NCBI GenBank assembly: GCA_019633425.1
Contig: WSUB01000040.1
Span: 186,001 to 250,000 of the forward strand
Length of the DNA stretch: 64,000 nucleotides
Source: Tulasnella sp. 424
Lineage: Eukaryota > Basidiomycota > Agaricomycetes > Cantharellales > Tulasnellaceae
Direction of reading: 5' to 3'
Every line of letters begins with the position of its first letter. The stretch's first letter is position 1. A model generated the notes under the pieces. The model did not search any database and had not been told where the DNA came from. It was given only the letters and a program-made list of their open reading frames with translations. Of this stretch, positions 1 through 10,035 are shown piece by piece. Made by a program: the position numbers and the translations under genes.

Positions 1-480
1 GGCCCCTGTACGGTAGCGAAGAAATGTTGACTAGTAGCGTTGAGAGGGGGGTTGCCGATGAGGGACAGGGAGCGAGGTCGCTTGAGCCCGATCGTCGTAG
101 CCGCGGCGGAAGCGGTAGAAGTAATCGTCAACGGTGGAGAGTGTAGTAGTAGCAGGCGATGTCCTAGCTGAAGGGGACTCGGGACGTTCAAGACGCGGGT
201 GAGGGAATAGTTGAGACTGCAAGGCCCGTTATTATACGTCGCAGGGACGAGATGCATCCGCGGCGAGCAATATTGCATTGCCAACAAAAGCCATTTGGAC
301 GTGAAAAGGCTCTATGAAGTGATCGCTGAGGTCCTTTGAGTGCGGTGAAGGAGGTAGTTGCAATGGGGGCAGCGTCCTGTAATAAGCAGGGGATGAGATA
401 GGATGGGTGTGAGAGGCAGTAGTAGAGGTGAGATGGGATCTTAACAGCAAGGGCAGATGAGGTGAGGCAGAGGAGGTCAT
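1..480 (-). pseudogene. Truncated, decayed copy of the conserved gene at 59276-61483
   Basis: The ATG at 480 (minus) opens with MTSSASPHLPLLL, nearly identical to the start of the intact gene on the right. The reading frame ends after 82 residues at 232. In the intact copy this point lies within a 237-nt intron (59450-59686). The left copy has lost about 75 nt around the donor side of that intron and about 200 nt around its acceptor side, so it cannot be spliced the same way. Coding similarity resumes in 1-222 (ERPESPSARTSPATTT against ERPRSPPAGTSPATTI) and leaves the window. Either it is a pseudogene or only the short 82-residue ORF is made. The core promoter is still recognisable. Confidence 0.75.
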
Positions 481-539
481 TTTCTCCTGGGGATGAGGGG
501 GGGGATGTACTGATATCGAGTTAAGTTGCCCCGCGATTC

Positions 540-545
540 TATATA
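540..545 (-). promoter_or_regulatory. TATA-like box upstream of the left duplicated 5' end
   Basis: TATATA lies 60 nt upstream of the ATG at 480 (minus strand). The same element sits 65 nt upstream of the intact gene's ATG at 59276, within similar sequence, so the core promoter was copied with the gene. Confidence 0.45.
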
Positions 546-1059
546 GACTCTCCCATCATGTAATCCACAGAACTCCCTGTGCATCCAATTTAAGCTTGCC
601 AAGTTATCCGAATTGTTAATCAGGCCGTTGCTCATGCATCACGAGGACACTCGATAATCTCCTTTAAGACGCGGATAACACCGGGCTACCGGCTTGAACG
701 AGGGAGCAGCCTGTAACGCCTCGAGGATAACACAGCATTCTTTGAACGACAGCAAAAGACTGAGATTGCAGATTTTCTTTAACGGTCTAGTCAAGTTTAT
801 CGAGGTCATCCGCATCGCGCTGACGTATCAGACCCCCGGTTCGTATCATCATCACTCGAGAAAACCGGTGAATTAGAGCGAAAGAAACCGAGACTACTTG
901 CCGACTATTGAATAATATTTTACAACCCCCACCCCCATTCGCGTCGACTCGATCCGATAAATCTCGCTGCCGTACCATCCCCTCCCGACTGCTACTCGAA
1001 GAAATACGTACTCTAGCGCGGATGTGCGGGCGTGAATAATACGGAGAGATGGCTGGCCA

Positions 1060-1350
1060 CTCACCGTCTATGGAGGCTAGATCAAGTACTATTAGCACAA
1101 ACCGTAATAACCCACTTGCTATCAAACTTACCGCCAAAATACGGCTGCCAAAGACATATACATCAGTCATATTCGTCGGTGGTGAAGAGTCGAGCAGCAG
1201 CTCCTTCGCTTGATATCGAGTGGTCCCGGCGCCTTAGGTTCCTTGTAGTCACCCCGGCAGGAGCACAGGTGGACGTGAACGCCTCATCTGAGGCCTCTCA
1301 AGATGTGAGCGAAGTTGGAAAAAGGGTCGACCAAAAGACCGAACTGTAAT
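1060..1350 (-). pseudogene. Relic of a protein kinase domain (activation segment and subdomain IX)
   Basis: On the minus strand around 1105-1230 the translation reads GTTRYQAKELLLDSS then PPTNMTDVYVFGSRILA, followed by a good intron donor (gtaagt). This aligns with the second kinase domain at 21929-24723 (GAGTLIYQAKEQILDA, PTNMSDLYAFGGLILA), including the donor position. Upstream pieces FGLLVDPFSNFAHILRG and SDEAFTSTCAPAGVTTRN resemble the DFG-to-activation-loop region but lie in different frames. At least two frameshifts are therefore present. No catalytic loop or C-lobe was found. It abuts the inner edge of the inverted duplication. Confidence 0.6.
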
Positions 1351-1897
1351 AGCCACGAGTTCCGATGCCTTAACACAAACGCAATGTATTCCACACGAGC
1401 ATTTTGGCTTCCCAATATATACACATCCCTACTACATACTCGTTTCGTCCTTTTCCTCATTCCTTGATCGAATTTCGAAGCTCATACTAAATCTTTCCTA
1501 TCCGAAAAGCCACCGCACGAAAGTCACTAGTGACAAGTACGCTTGAGGTCGGAGCGAAGCGAAAGTAAAAGGGGCCGGAGTTGGATGCAGATTACTTATG
1601 TAATCTCCACTCTTGATTGTAACCAACCGATATTCTCATTCTCTTCACTTCTTCTGGTAGATACTCGTTGTAAGCGGGGTATCTGGGGTACTGTCCCCCG
1701 CGCACCTTGACGTCCCACGGCATTTAGATTATCATCGAACCTCCAACAGCCGCTCGTTATCTCATCCATCAGTGCAACCTCACGAAAGCCTCGAGAAGGC
1801 AGTATCTCATTTGGCACGCACGACTCAACGACTTTTGCAACGGCCGACTCTTGACCATTCTCCCCATTCCCTTGCCTTCTTCCGACTGGTTGTCAAC
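1351..1897. other. Upstream region of the kinase-TPR gene
   Basis: Non-coding as far as can be judged. Short open frames (such as 1596-1817 minus) show no recognisable family. It should contain the promoter and 5'UTR of the gene starting at 1898; a pyrimidine-rich stretch lies at about 1840-1895. Confidence 0.4.
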
Positions 1898-4800
1898 ATG
1901 TCGAACCCTCCTTTGGCGACACTCGCATCGGAACTCGACAACGTGACGGCAGGCATTGATGCTTTACAAGTGGAAGCGATAGGTGAAACCTCGTCCTGCA
2001 CCAAACTGTCTGCCGTAAGTACGATGAATGCATTGACGTCTTGCGAGCGTTTCCCTCACTGTCCCGTCATTGCAGCGAGACCTCTTGGCGACCATGTCAG
2101 GAAAGCGGATATCCATTAGCGAACTAAAATTCATCGGAGAGAGTACCCGAGACGGTGGTGCATACGGCGATGTCGTGGTGGCTACATTCGTCAAGACGGG
2201 TGGTCATGGAGGAAAGGGAAGAAGAGTGGCCGTCAAGAAGCTGAGATTTGTTATAAATGGGGATATGACCGAGGAAAAGTTCCTTCGCGTATGTACTCCT
2301 ACCCGCTGCTGCCTTGCGATCTGACAAGTTCCCTGCAGGTATTTATCAACGAGCTGCGGGTCCTGGACAAGCTATCTCATCCCAATATCGTGGAGATAAT
2401 CGGTTTTGTGGAGGACGTCAACAATCGAATTGCCTGGCTAGTTTTCCCTTGGGAGGACAACGGCAACCTCCGGGAGTTCCTTCGTTCCGGCGAGTGGGAG
2501 ATCCCTGAACGCGTGTCGCTGGTGCGTCTTGAACAAGTAAGGATTAGATAAGGAACTGAATTTTAAGGTGTACTAGATTCTGGATGTTGCAACTGGACTA
2601 GAATACCTTCACACACGCCAACCTCCCATCTGCCACGGCGACCTCAAATCGGTCAGTCTCGTGACACGCCATTCCCCGAATATCTCCTTACATTAATCAT
2701 CATTCAGTTAAATATCCTTGTCAATTCGTCCAATCGTGCTGTCATCACCGACTTCGGCTCGGCTCGCGTTATTCGACGGGCACAAGAAGCCAGCGCCACT
2801 GCAGCAATTCAACCGGCGGCTTCAACGAGCAATAAGGGTCTGGAAAGCAACGACCTTCCTCAATTAACGATTACCACGTCGGATACCACACTTACGTTGA
2901 CGGGTCCAGCCTGCTCGCTTCGTTGGTCACCACCCGAGGTCTTGAAAGGAGAATCACTTGACCTGGCGACGGACATCTGGGCGTTGGGGTGGATTGCTTG
3001 GGAGGTGAGCTTGCAAGCCCATTCAAGGCGGCGATCCTTTGGCCATTACTCACGTGAATTGTTTCAGGCTACCACCGACCGTTACCCTTTCGAGGAAGTC
3101 AAGGGAGAGTGGGATATCACGATGAAAATAGTCGAAAGCCAACTGCCATTAATCCGTGGCCATACTCAACTTTCGCAAATCTATTTTCTCTGCAGTATGA
3201 TGCAGAAATGTTGGAAGCCTGGACCGAAGGAACGACCATCCGCAACAGAATGCAGGCAAACCCTTAGGTTGATGGTAAGTGGGATAACAGTCAAGTGAGA
3301 CCCAGATGACGAGGTTCGTTTGAAACAGCCAAGGGCTATTCCAGCGATGAAAAGCGGGGAAGAATCCAAGATTCGGTCCGCGGCCCTCTTATTACAACTC
3401 GGGGAAATGCATCGTTTGCAAAACAGGCGCGAAGAAGCTTCAGAGGTGTACAATCAGGGGTTGACCATTGCTCGGTTGGCTGGCGATCAAACCACTGTGG
3501 GAAACATTCTGGTCCAGCTGGCAGAGAATGACGTAGGGCGGGCCAAGTTCGTCGAAGGAGAGGCTTCTTACACGGAAGCGCTGGCCATCTTCGAGAGCAT
3601 CGGGGGTGACCTGGGCCGAGCGAACGCGTTGTGTGGGCTTGGGGACGTCCAGGGATCGCAGTCCAAGGTCGTCGAAGCAGAGGCATCGTACACCCAAGCT
3701 CTGACCATTTTCGAGAGCATCGGGAATGACCTGGGCCGAGCGAACACATTGCGTGGGCTTGGGGACATCCAGCGAGCAGCGCGGTTCCAGTACGTCGAAG
3801 CAGAGGCATCGTACGCCCAAGCGCTGGTCATTTACGAGAGCATCGGGGAAGACCTAGGCCGAGCGAACGCATTGCATGGGCTTGGGGACATCCAGCGAGA
3901 GCGGTCCAAACACGTCGAAGCAGAGGCATCGTACACTCAAGCGCTGGCCATCTACGAAGACATCGGGAATGACATGGGCCGAGCGAACGCACTGCGTGGG
4001 CTTGGGGACGTCCAGCGAGCGCGGTCCAAGCACATCGAAGCAGCGGCGTTGTACACCCAAGTGCTGGCCATCTGCGAGAGCATCGGGGATGACCGAGGCC
4101 GAGCAAACGCATTGAGTGGGCTTGGGACCGTCCAGCTCGTGTGGTCCAAGTGCACAGAAGCAGAGGCGTCGTACACCCAAGCGCTGGCCCTCTACGAGAG
4201 CATCGGGGATGACCTGGGTCGAGCGAACACATTGCGTGCGCTTGGGCGCGTCCAGCAAACGCGGTCCAAGTATGTCGAAGCAGAGTCCTCGTATACCCAA
4301 GCGCTTGCCATCTCCGAGAGCATCGGGGTTGACCAGGTCCGAGCGAGCGCATTGCTGGGGCTTGGGGACGTGCAGCTAGTGCGGTCCAAGTACGTCGAAG
4401 CAGAGGCGTCGTACACCCAAGCACTGACCATCTACGAGAGCATCGAGAATGACCTGGGCCGAGCGAACGTATTGCGTGGGCTTGGGGACGTCCAGCGAGA
4501 GCGGTCCAAGTACGTCGAAGCCGAGGCGTTGTACGCCCAAGCGCTGGCCATCTACGAGAGCATCGAGGATGACCTGGGCCGAGCGAACGTATTGCGTGGG
4601 CTTGGGGATGTCCAGCGAGCGCGGTTCAAGTACGTCGAAGCAGAGTCCTCGTATAACCAAGCGCTGGCCATCTCCGAGAGCGTCGGGGATGACCTGGCCC
4701 GAGCGAACGCACTGTATAGGCTTGGGAGCGTCCAGCGAGAGCGGTCCAAGTACGTCGAAGCAGAGGCGCCGTACACCCAAGCACTGGCCATCTACGAGAG

Positions 4801-5221
4801 CATCAGGAATGACCTGGGCCGAGCGAACGCATTGAGTGGGCTTGGGGACGTCCAGCTAGCGCGGTCCAAGTACGTCGAAGCAGAGGCGTCGTACACCCAA
4901 GCGCTGGCCATCTACGAGAGCATCAGGGATTACCTGGGCCGAGCGAACGCATTGTATAGGCTTGGGACCGTCCAGCGAGTGCGGTCCAAGTACGTCGAAG
5001 CAGAGGCGTCGTACAAACAAGCGCTGGCTATCTATCAGAGCATTGGGGGCCCCACAGGTCGAGTGAACTCCTCGTTGGGTCTTGGTCAAATCCGGCTCAG
5101 CCAAGCTCGGTATGCGGAAGCAAAGGCCTTAATTAACGATGCTTTAATGGTCTCGGAACAAATCGATTATGGATGGGGCAAGAAATTTTCGAAACAGCTT
5201 CTGCAGGAAGTCGTTGAATAG
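1898..5221 (+). CDS. Protein kinase-TPR fusion protein
   Basis: Seven exons by eye: 1898-2014, 2076-2288, 2339-2521, 2577-2651, 2708-3004, 3068-3274, 3329-5221. All introns are GT..AG and phase 0; the protein is about 994 aa. Residues from about 45 to 365 form a Ser/Thr kinase. It has a loose Gly loop (DGGAYGDVVVA), VAVKK with the ATP-anchoring Lys, helix-C sequence NELRVLDKLSHPNIV, catalytic loop CHGDLKSLNILV, metal-binding DFGSAR, a long Ser/Thr-rich activation loop, and SPPEV in place of APE. The HRD motif is HGD, common in this fungal group, and the catalytic Asp, Lys and Asn are present, so activity is expected. From about residue 375 come roughly 15 tetratricopeptide units of 40 residues each. 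TPRs bind protein partners, so a receptor-like signalling role is an inference. The start was chosen because splicing at 2014/2076 keeps the frame. Confidence 0.85.
3550..5045 (+). repeat. Tandem 120-bp repeat array encoding TPR units
   Basis: A 120-nt period repeats about 12 times. Each unit encodes a core like YVEAEASYTQALAIYES followed by DLGRANALRGLGDVQRARSK. Adjacent units are nearly identical at DNA level, including synonymous positions, which points to recent unit duplication or gene conversion. The flanking units (before 3550 and after 5045) are more diverged. One unit near 3781 carries an extra codon. Because the period is a multiple of three, all six frames stay open here and produce many false ORFs. 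Confidence 0.95.
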
Positions 5222-6059
5222 GAGGAATTAGCATCCGAGCTACTATTCAAGTCCTAGGGTTCATTAAATACCGCGCATTCCGAGCACATCCCTAACGGAT
5301 TTGTACTACCTTAGACAAACCAACCCATTTACCTGTAGCGCCCTGCCCCACTCTCTCGCCTTTCTCTCCTTCGCAGTCTCCACCATCCTATCGTGCAGCT
5401 GTCTTCCCTTTGTTTTGGCAGTGAGTTCGGCGATTTGCCTATGATTACCTATCTGCTGTTCACCAATGTACTCTCGGGAACGTGAATACAGATCTGTTTG
5501 CTATGCGCAAGCTATTTGGATAAAGATACTAAATATGCGGCCTCCTTCTTTCACCTTGTGCGCTGGCGTCACCTAGCGGTGCAACGAGCCGAACCGATCT
5601 AAAGTATAGCCACGAATTCGAAACCTCGTTCCGGTGTCCTGACTGATACTCAACTACTGAAATGTGTGGACAGATTCAGCGTATTGTAGTCGAAGGTGCG
5701 GAACGCTAATTGGCCGGTGAAATAACGACTCGAACACGACGGCAAAATGATAATCGACATAAAGAGTAAGACAGTTCCGCTTTGATCGCACTCCTAACGT
5801 TGTGATAGAGTCCATGGTACACTCCAAGATTGAGGCGTTGCCAGACGAGAGCTAAAACGTAAGTTGTAGAGAAAGCTCACATGGACTCGAAAAGATTAGG
5901 GGGACGAGTCGCAGAAAACCAAACGAGAACGCCGGGCGACAAACCAATACAGGGCGACAATGGTGTGCATCTGTGAAGAGGCGGGTTCAACTAGTTGCTC
6001 TCGTTCCTAGGCACATTTTATTTCTACACTATATCGCTATTAGTGTAACTTTGACCCAA
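5222..6059. other. Intergenic region between convergent genes
   Basis: This should contain the 3' end of the kinase-TPR transcript and, on the other strand, that of the oxygenase gene. I see no coding sequence or RNA gene in it. Confidence 0.5.
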
Positions 6060-7830
6060 TCACTCCGGTCTCTTCCTCGCGCCTGCACCTACCCCCGGCA
6101 CATCCACAACCAACACTCCCGCTACATAGGTATAGGCTGTATCGGGCTCATTCCCATAATATGCAAACGTGCTCGCTTTAGCCCAAGCAGCGACCGTTGG
6201 TCGCTTGACCCAGATCAACTCCCAATCCACCGAAGCACGCGCGCATTCCGTTAACAACTGAATGCGCGGTTCATCGTCAGACTCGCAGCGGGACGAATCT
6301 ATCCCCATGAAAGTTGGAGCCGTAAAGAACACGACGTCTTCGTTATCCTCGGGATGGTATCCGGGACGCCTGCTTGGAGGTCGCGCGCGGAATGAGCTAA
6401 ATCGGTCAACTGGATAGCGCGTTTTCCCGGTGTCCGTTAACTCTTTGAGCCGGTCGCTTTGGTAGTGATCTGGGAATTCCTCGGGCTGGTAGACGGCGCG
6501 AACTTCCGGAGCCAAGGAGAGACCTTTGAGCGTGTGGAATAGAAGATAGTCGTTGCCTTTTTAGAGAATTATGAGTTAGTACGGCTTCCCTAAAGGGCGG
6601 TTCTGCATAAGAAAGGGTGATTTACCTTTCAAGATAGCATCAAAAGCAACTTTCTTGGCCAACTCCAACTCTCTGGCTGGGTATTGGTACGTCAAGGCGA
6701 AGGCTAATTTCCCTCCTTTGTTTAAGAACTGGTCATCCTTCAACGAATCATTCAACACATTGAACAGTCCCATAGAGCGAGTATCGATTTTGTCGGGATT
6801 GCCAGGAACGCGATAGCGAACGGTATCGGTGGTGAAGATGTCGTAAGCGATTGTGAGCCTATGGCCTGATGAGACAGGGAGGATTTCGTGTTCCACGTCG
6901 GAGTAGAAGAACACCCAGGGAAGATTCAAGGGTGATGACGATGATTCACTCCAGTCGATCTTTACGTCTCCGGCTTTCGAGTCGGGCTCGGAGTCTTCTG
7001 ACAGGTCCGTTAGGACGAGTTCACCGCCTGAGAACGACGTCGGAAGGCCAAATAACAGTGTACCAATGTGATTCTCAGCCTTTGGGGTATCTTGGTGCTT
7101 CTTGAAATGACCACCTATAGGTTGGCGCAGTTAGTAAGCGGGAGCGGAGGAGAGCAAAGGTTTCAGGGAACGCCCGGACCTGTTGTATAGGAATTCAATT
7201 TGTACAGTGTGGCTTGTACGCCGGTCTTCCTGTGTACCAGTTCCGGTTCTCTGAAGTGGGGGTGGATATCGTTTTGACTTGCGTTGGGGTCGGAAGGGTC
7301 TAGGTGGGGCGCGACGAAGGCAGAAACCGCCGCCAAGACACCCGCGCCGACAGAGGTGGGATCAAAGTTGAGGCCGAACCTGTCAGATCGGATCTCCCTT
7401 GCAAGACGATAAGATTCGTCAAGGACAAGTTCCTTGTTGTGGCCAAACGGTGACGGGTCGGCGTCGGCATGGAGCTGGTCAAGCGCCTCTGCGGAAGGCT
7501 TGCGTAACGATATAGCCCTTTAGAGTGGTAGAGTGAGAAGAGAGCTTTGAACGGGATTAGAAGGGGCAACATCAAGCATGCGTACCTCGAGGCTTGAACG
7601 TCGCCATTTTGGTCGTTGACTGAATAGAAAAGCGTTGGATTACTGACGTCCAGAGTCGTGAGGTCCAACGTTCCAGACAGATAGAAGGTTTCGGATTCGA
7701 GCAAAGCCTCCAGAATATTGTCGACTGTGTTGGCTTCATGCTCTGTGACTGGGGGCCTAGTGCTCAGAAACACCTGGGGCAGGGTGGGTTTTGACTTTGA
7801 CTGTTCGACTTGTTCAGATGGAGAGGACAT
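6060..7830 (-). CDS. 2-oxoglutarate/Fe(II)-dependent oxygenase (prolyl 4-hydroxylase-like)
   Basis: Four exons on the minus strand: 7830-7586, 7517-7180, 7114-6626, 6556-6060; the protein is about 522 aa with matching splice phases. The double-stranded beta-helix core is in exon 3. The iron ligands are HQD in GGHFKKHQDTP and the distal His in DVEHEILPVSSGHRL; the Arg of GHRLTIAYD should bind 2-oxoglutarate. The strand GTLLFGLPTSFSGGELVL between them is typical of the superfamily. These fungal proteins are large 2OG oxygenases with no established substrate. There is no signal peptide, so it is probably cytosolic or nuclear. Two fragments of a paralogue lie just beyond it on the same strand (8305-8895 and 14600-14935). 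Confidence 0.85.
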
Positions 7831-8304
7831 TGTTGGGAGTGGTCTGAGTTCAGGAGCTCTTGTGGAGGATTAGGTCACTTTCTCGTTACTTTACGTTATA
7901 GGTTGAGGAAAGTCTAAAGAGAGTGCCCGAGTGATTCAAGACGCGTCGTGCCTGGGCACGGTTTAAATTTAGACTGACACAAGAACGCGCCAACCCGCCC
8001 AAGCTCGAGCTATTCTTTGGAGGCCCGTAGAACTTTATCTACTATTAGACGTCCTGCATCTTCAGCATACTCGGCAGGCACTTTCTCGCTTCGCAATCTT
8101 TCTTCCACCCTCTCTGAACGCCAGTACCTCAACAATCGAGACACCTGCCCAATCTACCGAAACACCTGTGGACTCTGCTCGAAAATCAGTACGCTCCGAC
8201 TTGCCCTCTCCATTTAGTCTCGTCGATCCCTTAGAATGTTGAAGTAACGAGCATTGCATGGCCCGAACCGAGTGGGGAGCCACTGGCATCGGTGTCGGGG
8301 AGCC
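7831..8304. other. Upstream region of the oxygenase gene
   Basis: Contains the promoter of the minus-strand gene ending at 6060. A short open frame at 8017-8217 (plus) shows nothing recognisable. Confidence 0.4.
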
Positions 8305-8895
8305 GGATCATCGTCACGTGCTTGAGGTGTGGAACAGCAGATATCGTTGCCTTCGTTCAAAGGGCTATGAGCTTGCACGGTCTCCGGGTATCAGGCTCTA
8401 CACGGAAAGGACAACCTACATTTAAGATGGTATCAAACACAACTTGGCCAACTCTATCTCCATTGCCGGGGACTGAAGGCTAACTCTCCTCCGCTGTTCA
8501 AGAACCGCTCATCCTTCAGCGCGTCGTTCACCACATTGAACAATCCCATCGAGCGGTTATTGATCTTTTCAGGCTCTCTAGGAACACGGTAGCGAACGGA
8601 TTCGGTGGTGAAAATGTCATAGGCAATCGTGAGCCTGTGACCTGATGAAACAGGGAGGATTCGTGTTCCGCATCGCAGTCGAAAAACACTCAAAGTAGCT
8701 TAAAGGGTGATGGGAATGATTGACTCCAGTCGATTGTTATGTCTCCGGCCTCGGGTTGAAAGTCTTTGGATAGGCCCGGGTTTGTCAAGACAAGTTTTCC
8801 ACCCGTGAATGACGTCGGAAGACCGAACCACAGTGTACCAATATTGTGGTTATCAGCTTTTGCCTTTTGGGATGGTCACCTATAATTTGTGGTGT
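8305..8895 (-). pseudogene. Decayed fragment of a 2OG-Fe(II) oxygenase paralogue (catalytic core part)
   Basis: This matches exon 3, intron 3 and the start of exon 4 of the intact neighbour. Recognisable segments include RILPVSSGHRLTIAYDIF, VRYRVPREPEKI, NRSMGLFNVVNDALKDE and DERFLNSGGELAF. A deletion removes the segment after the last of these, where the intact gene has YQYPARELELAKK. The core strand region at 8740-8880 survives only as DNA similarity, with frame breaks and loss of the HQD context. It cannot encode an enzyme. Sequence beyond 8895 is unrelated to the gene. Confidence 0.8.
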
Positions 8896-8989
8896 TACTA
8901 CAAGCAGACGGGCGATGGAAGTGATATTGGAAAAACTCGGAGCTGTGATGGCCAACTGCACCTTTCCTACACGAACCGCACTATTCGCC

Positions 8990-10035
8990 ATGTCCTCTCA
9001 AGCACCAACACAACCTACTTCAGATCCCAGTAAGCTAGTAGACCGTACACGGCTTTCAGTGAGCTGCAACTCAGTCAAGCGCTCCCGCCCCGCAAGCCAT
9101 GGACACACCTCCGATCAACCAGTGGAGGAAACTTAGGACGACATTCTTGACGAAGTCAAGGCCGCTAGCACAGATGGAACTATGACGGGAATGCGTCTCA
9201 TTGATAATGATGTTAAGGTAGGTTTTACTAGACATAACGAATAATGTCAAGCCTGACTAATAGTTTGTCTGGGGTAGGTTATACGGTCAGAGCCGCCGAG
9301 GCTGCAGCATGAGCATGCAGCCATGAACATGAAAGAGAAAGTGAGAGAGAACGCCGAAAAGATCAAGCAGGCCAAAGTTCTGCCATGTCTAGTCGCGAAT
9401 GTAGTCGAGGTATGGGTACCCGGACCTATCCTTGGTGTAGAAATGCCGCTTGCTTACGCCCGACGGCCCTGAGAGCGGAGGAAAACGGTGCAATTTAAGA
9501 CCTGGATTCGATGCGGAAAGGCAAACGCGCTGTTATCAAAACCTCCACCCGACAGGTAACGCTCACTTAGATTGCTACCTCGTTGGGTGACACCGTGCTA
9601 ATGGTTTGCTTAGACAACATTCCTTCTTTTAATTGGTCTCGTCCCCGCAGAAACCTCAAACCAGGAGATTTGAAGGTGTCAACAAAGAGTCTTACCGTAT
9701 CCTCGATACCCTACCGGTAGAATACGACTCGAGAGTGAAACCGAGGGAGGTTAACGAGGGACCACCGACATTGGTGGGCCGGATAGGCAGATTGACAAGC
9801 TGGTGGAAGCTATTGTGCTACCAGTGAAGCACACAGAAAACTTCAAGACACTGGGGATTCGACCACCAAAGGGATGTCTTATGTATAGTCCACTAGGTTC
9901 GTCGATGATAGGCTGTCCTCCTCCGGGTCGTGTTTAACACCTTCCCACAGGAACTGGCAAAGACAAATTTGGCTCGTGCTTGTGCAGCACAGACCAACTC
10001 CTGCTACCTCAAACTCGCCTCCTATCTTTCAACTT
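8990..10035 (+). pseudogene. RPT5: 26S proteasome regulatory ATPase RPT5 (subunit 6A) pseudogene
   Basis: Ordered segments match the conserved RPT5 protein across four former exons. They are DDILDEVKAAST and LIDNDVK (to about 9219), KEKVRENAEKIKQAKVLPCL then VANVVE (9330-9410), KGKRAVIKTSTRQ (9510-9555), NLKPGDL and [20 protein letters not shown] (9650-9740), [20 protein letters not shown], and [12 protein letters not shown]. The Walker A remnant GTGKTNLARACAAQT lies at 9951-9998. A stop interrupts the N-terminal part near 9133. At least three frameshifts separate the middle segments, and the donor after LMY has lost its GT. Homology ends near 10035, so Walker B and the C-terminal half are missing. 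The retained intron positions argue for DNA-level duplication, not retroposition. The intact gene is not in this window. Confidence 0.85.

Larger units (their letters stand above)
1..1053. repeat. Left arm of an inverted segmental duplication
   Basis: Read on the minus strand, this stretch matches the plus strand of 57846-60027 over promoter, 5' coding and upstream non-coding sequence. Blocks correspond in order: 1-480 with 59276-60027, about 481-575 with 59147-59275, and about 590-1053 with 57846-58345. The match is diverged, with many substitutions and several deletions in this arm. Homology runs off the left edge, so the real duplication is longer. The inner boundary is near 1053, where the match stops and a kinase relic begins. 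The arms are about 57 kb apart and in opposite orientation. Confidence 0.85.

Noticed and set aside
3550..5045. CRISPR-like or satellite array
   Set aside because: The repeats are contiguous, lack spacers and are fully coding TPR units in a spliced eukaryotic gene.
3336..5104. Long open frames on the minus strand and in alternative frames across the TPR array (up to 198 codons)
   Set aside because: The 120-bp period is a multiple of three, so lack of stops in one unit is copied to all frames. They are shadows of the TPR exon.
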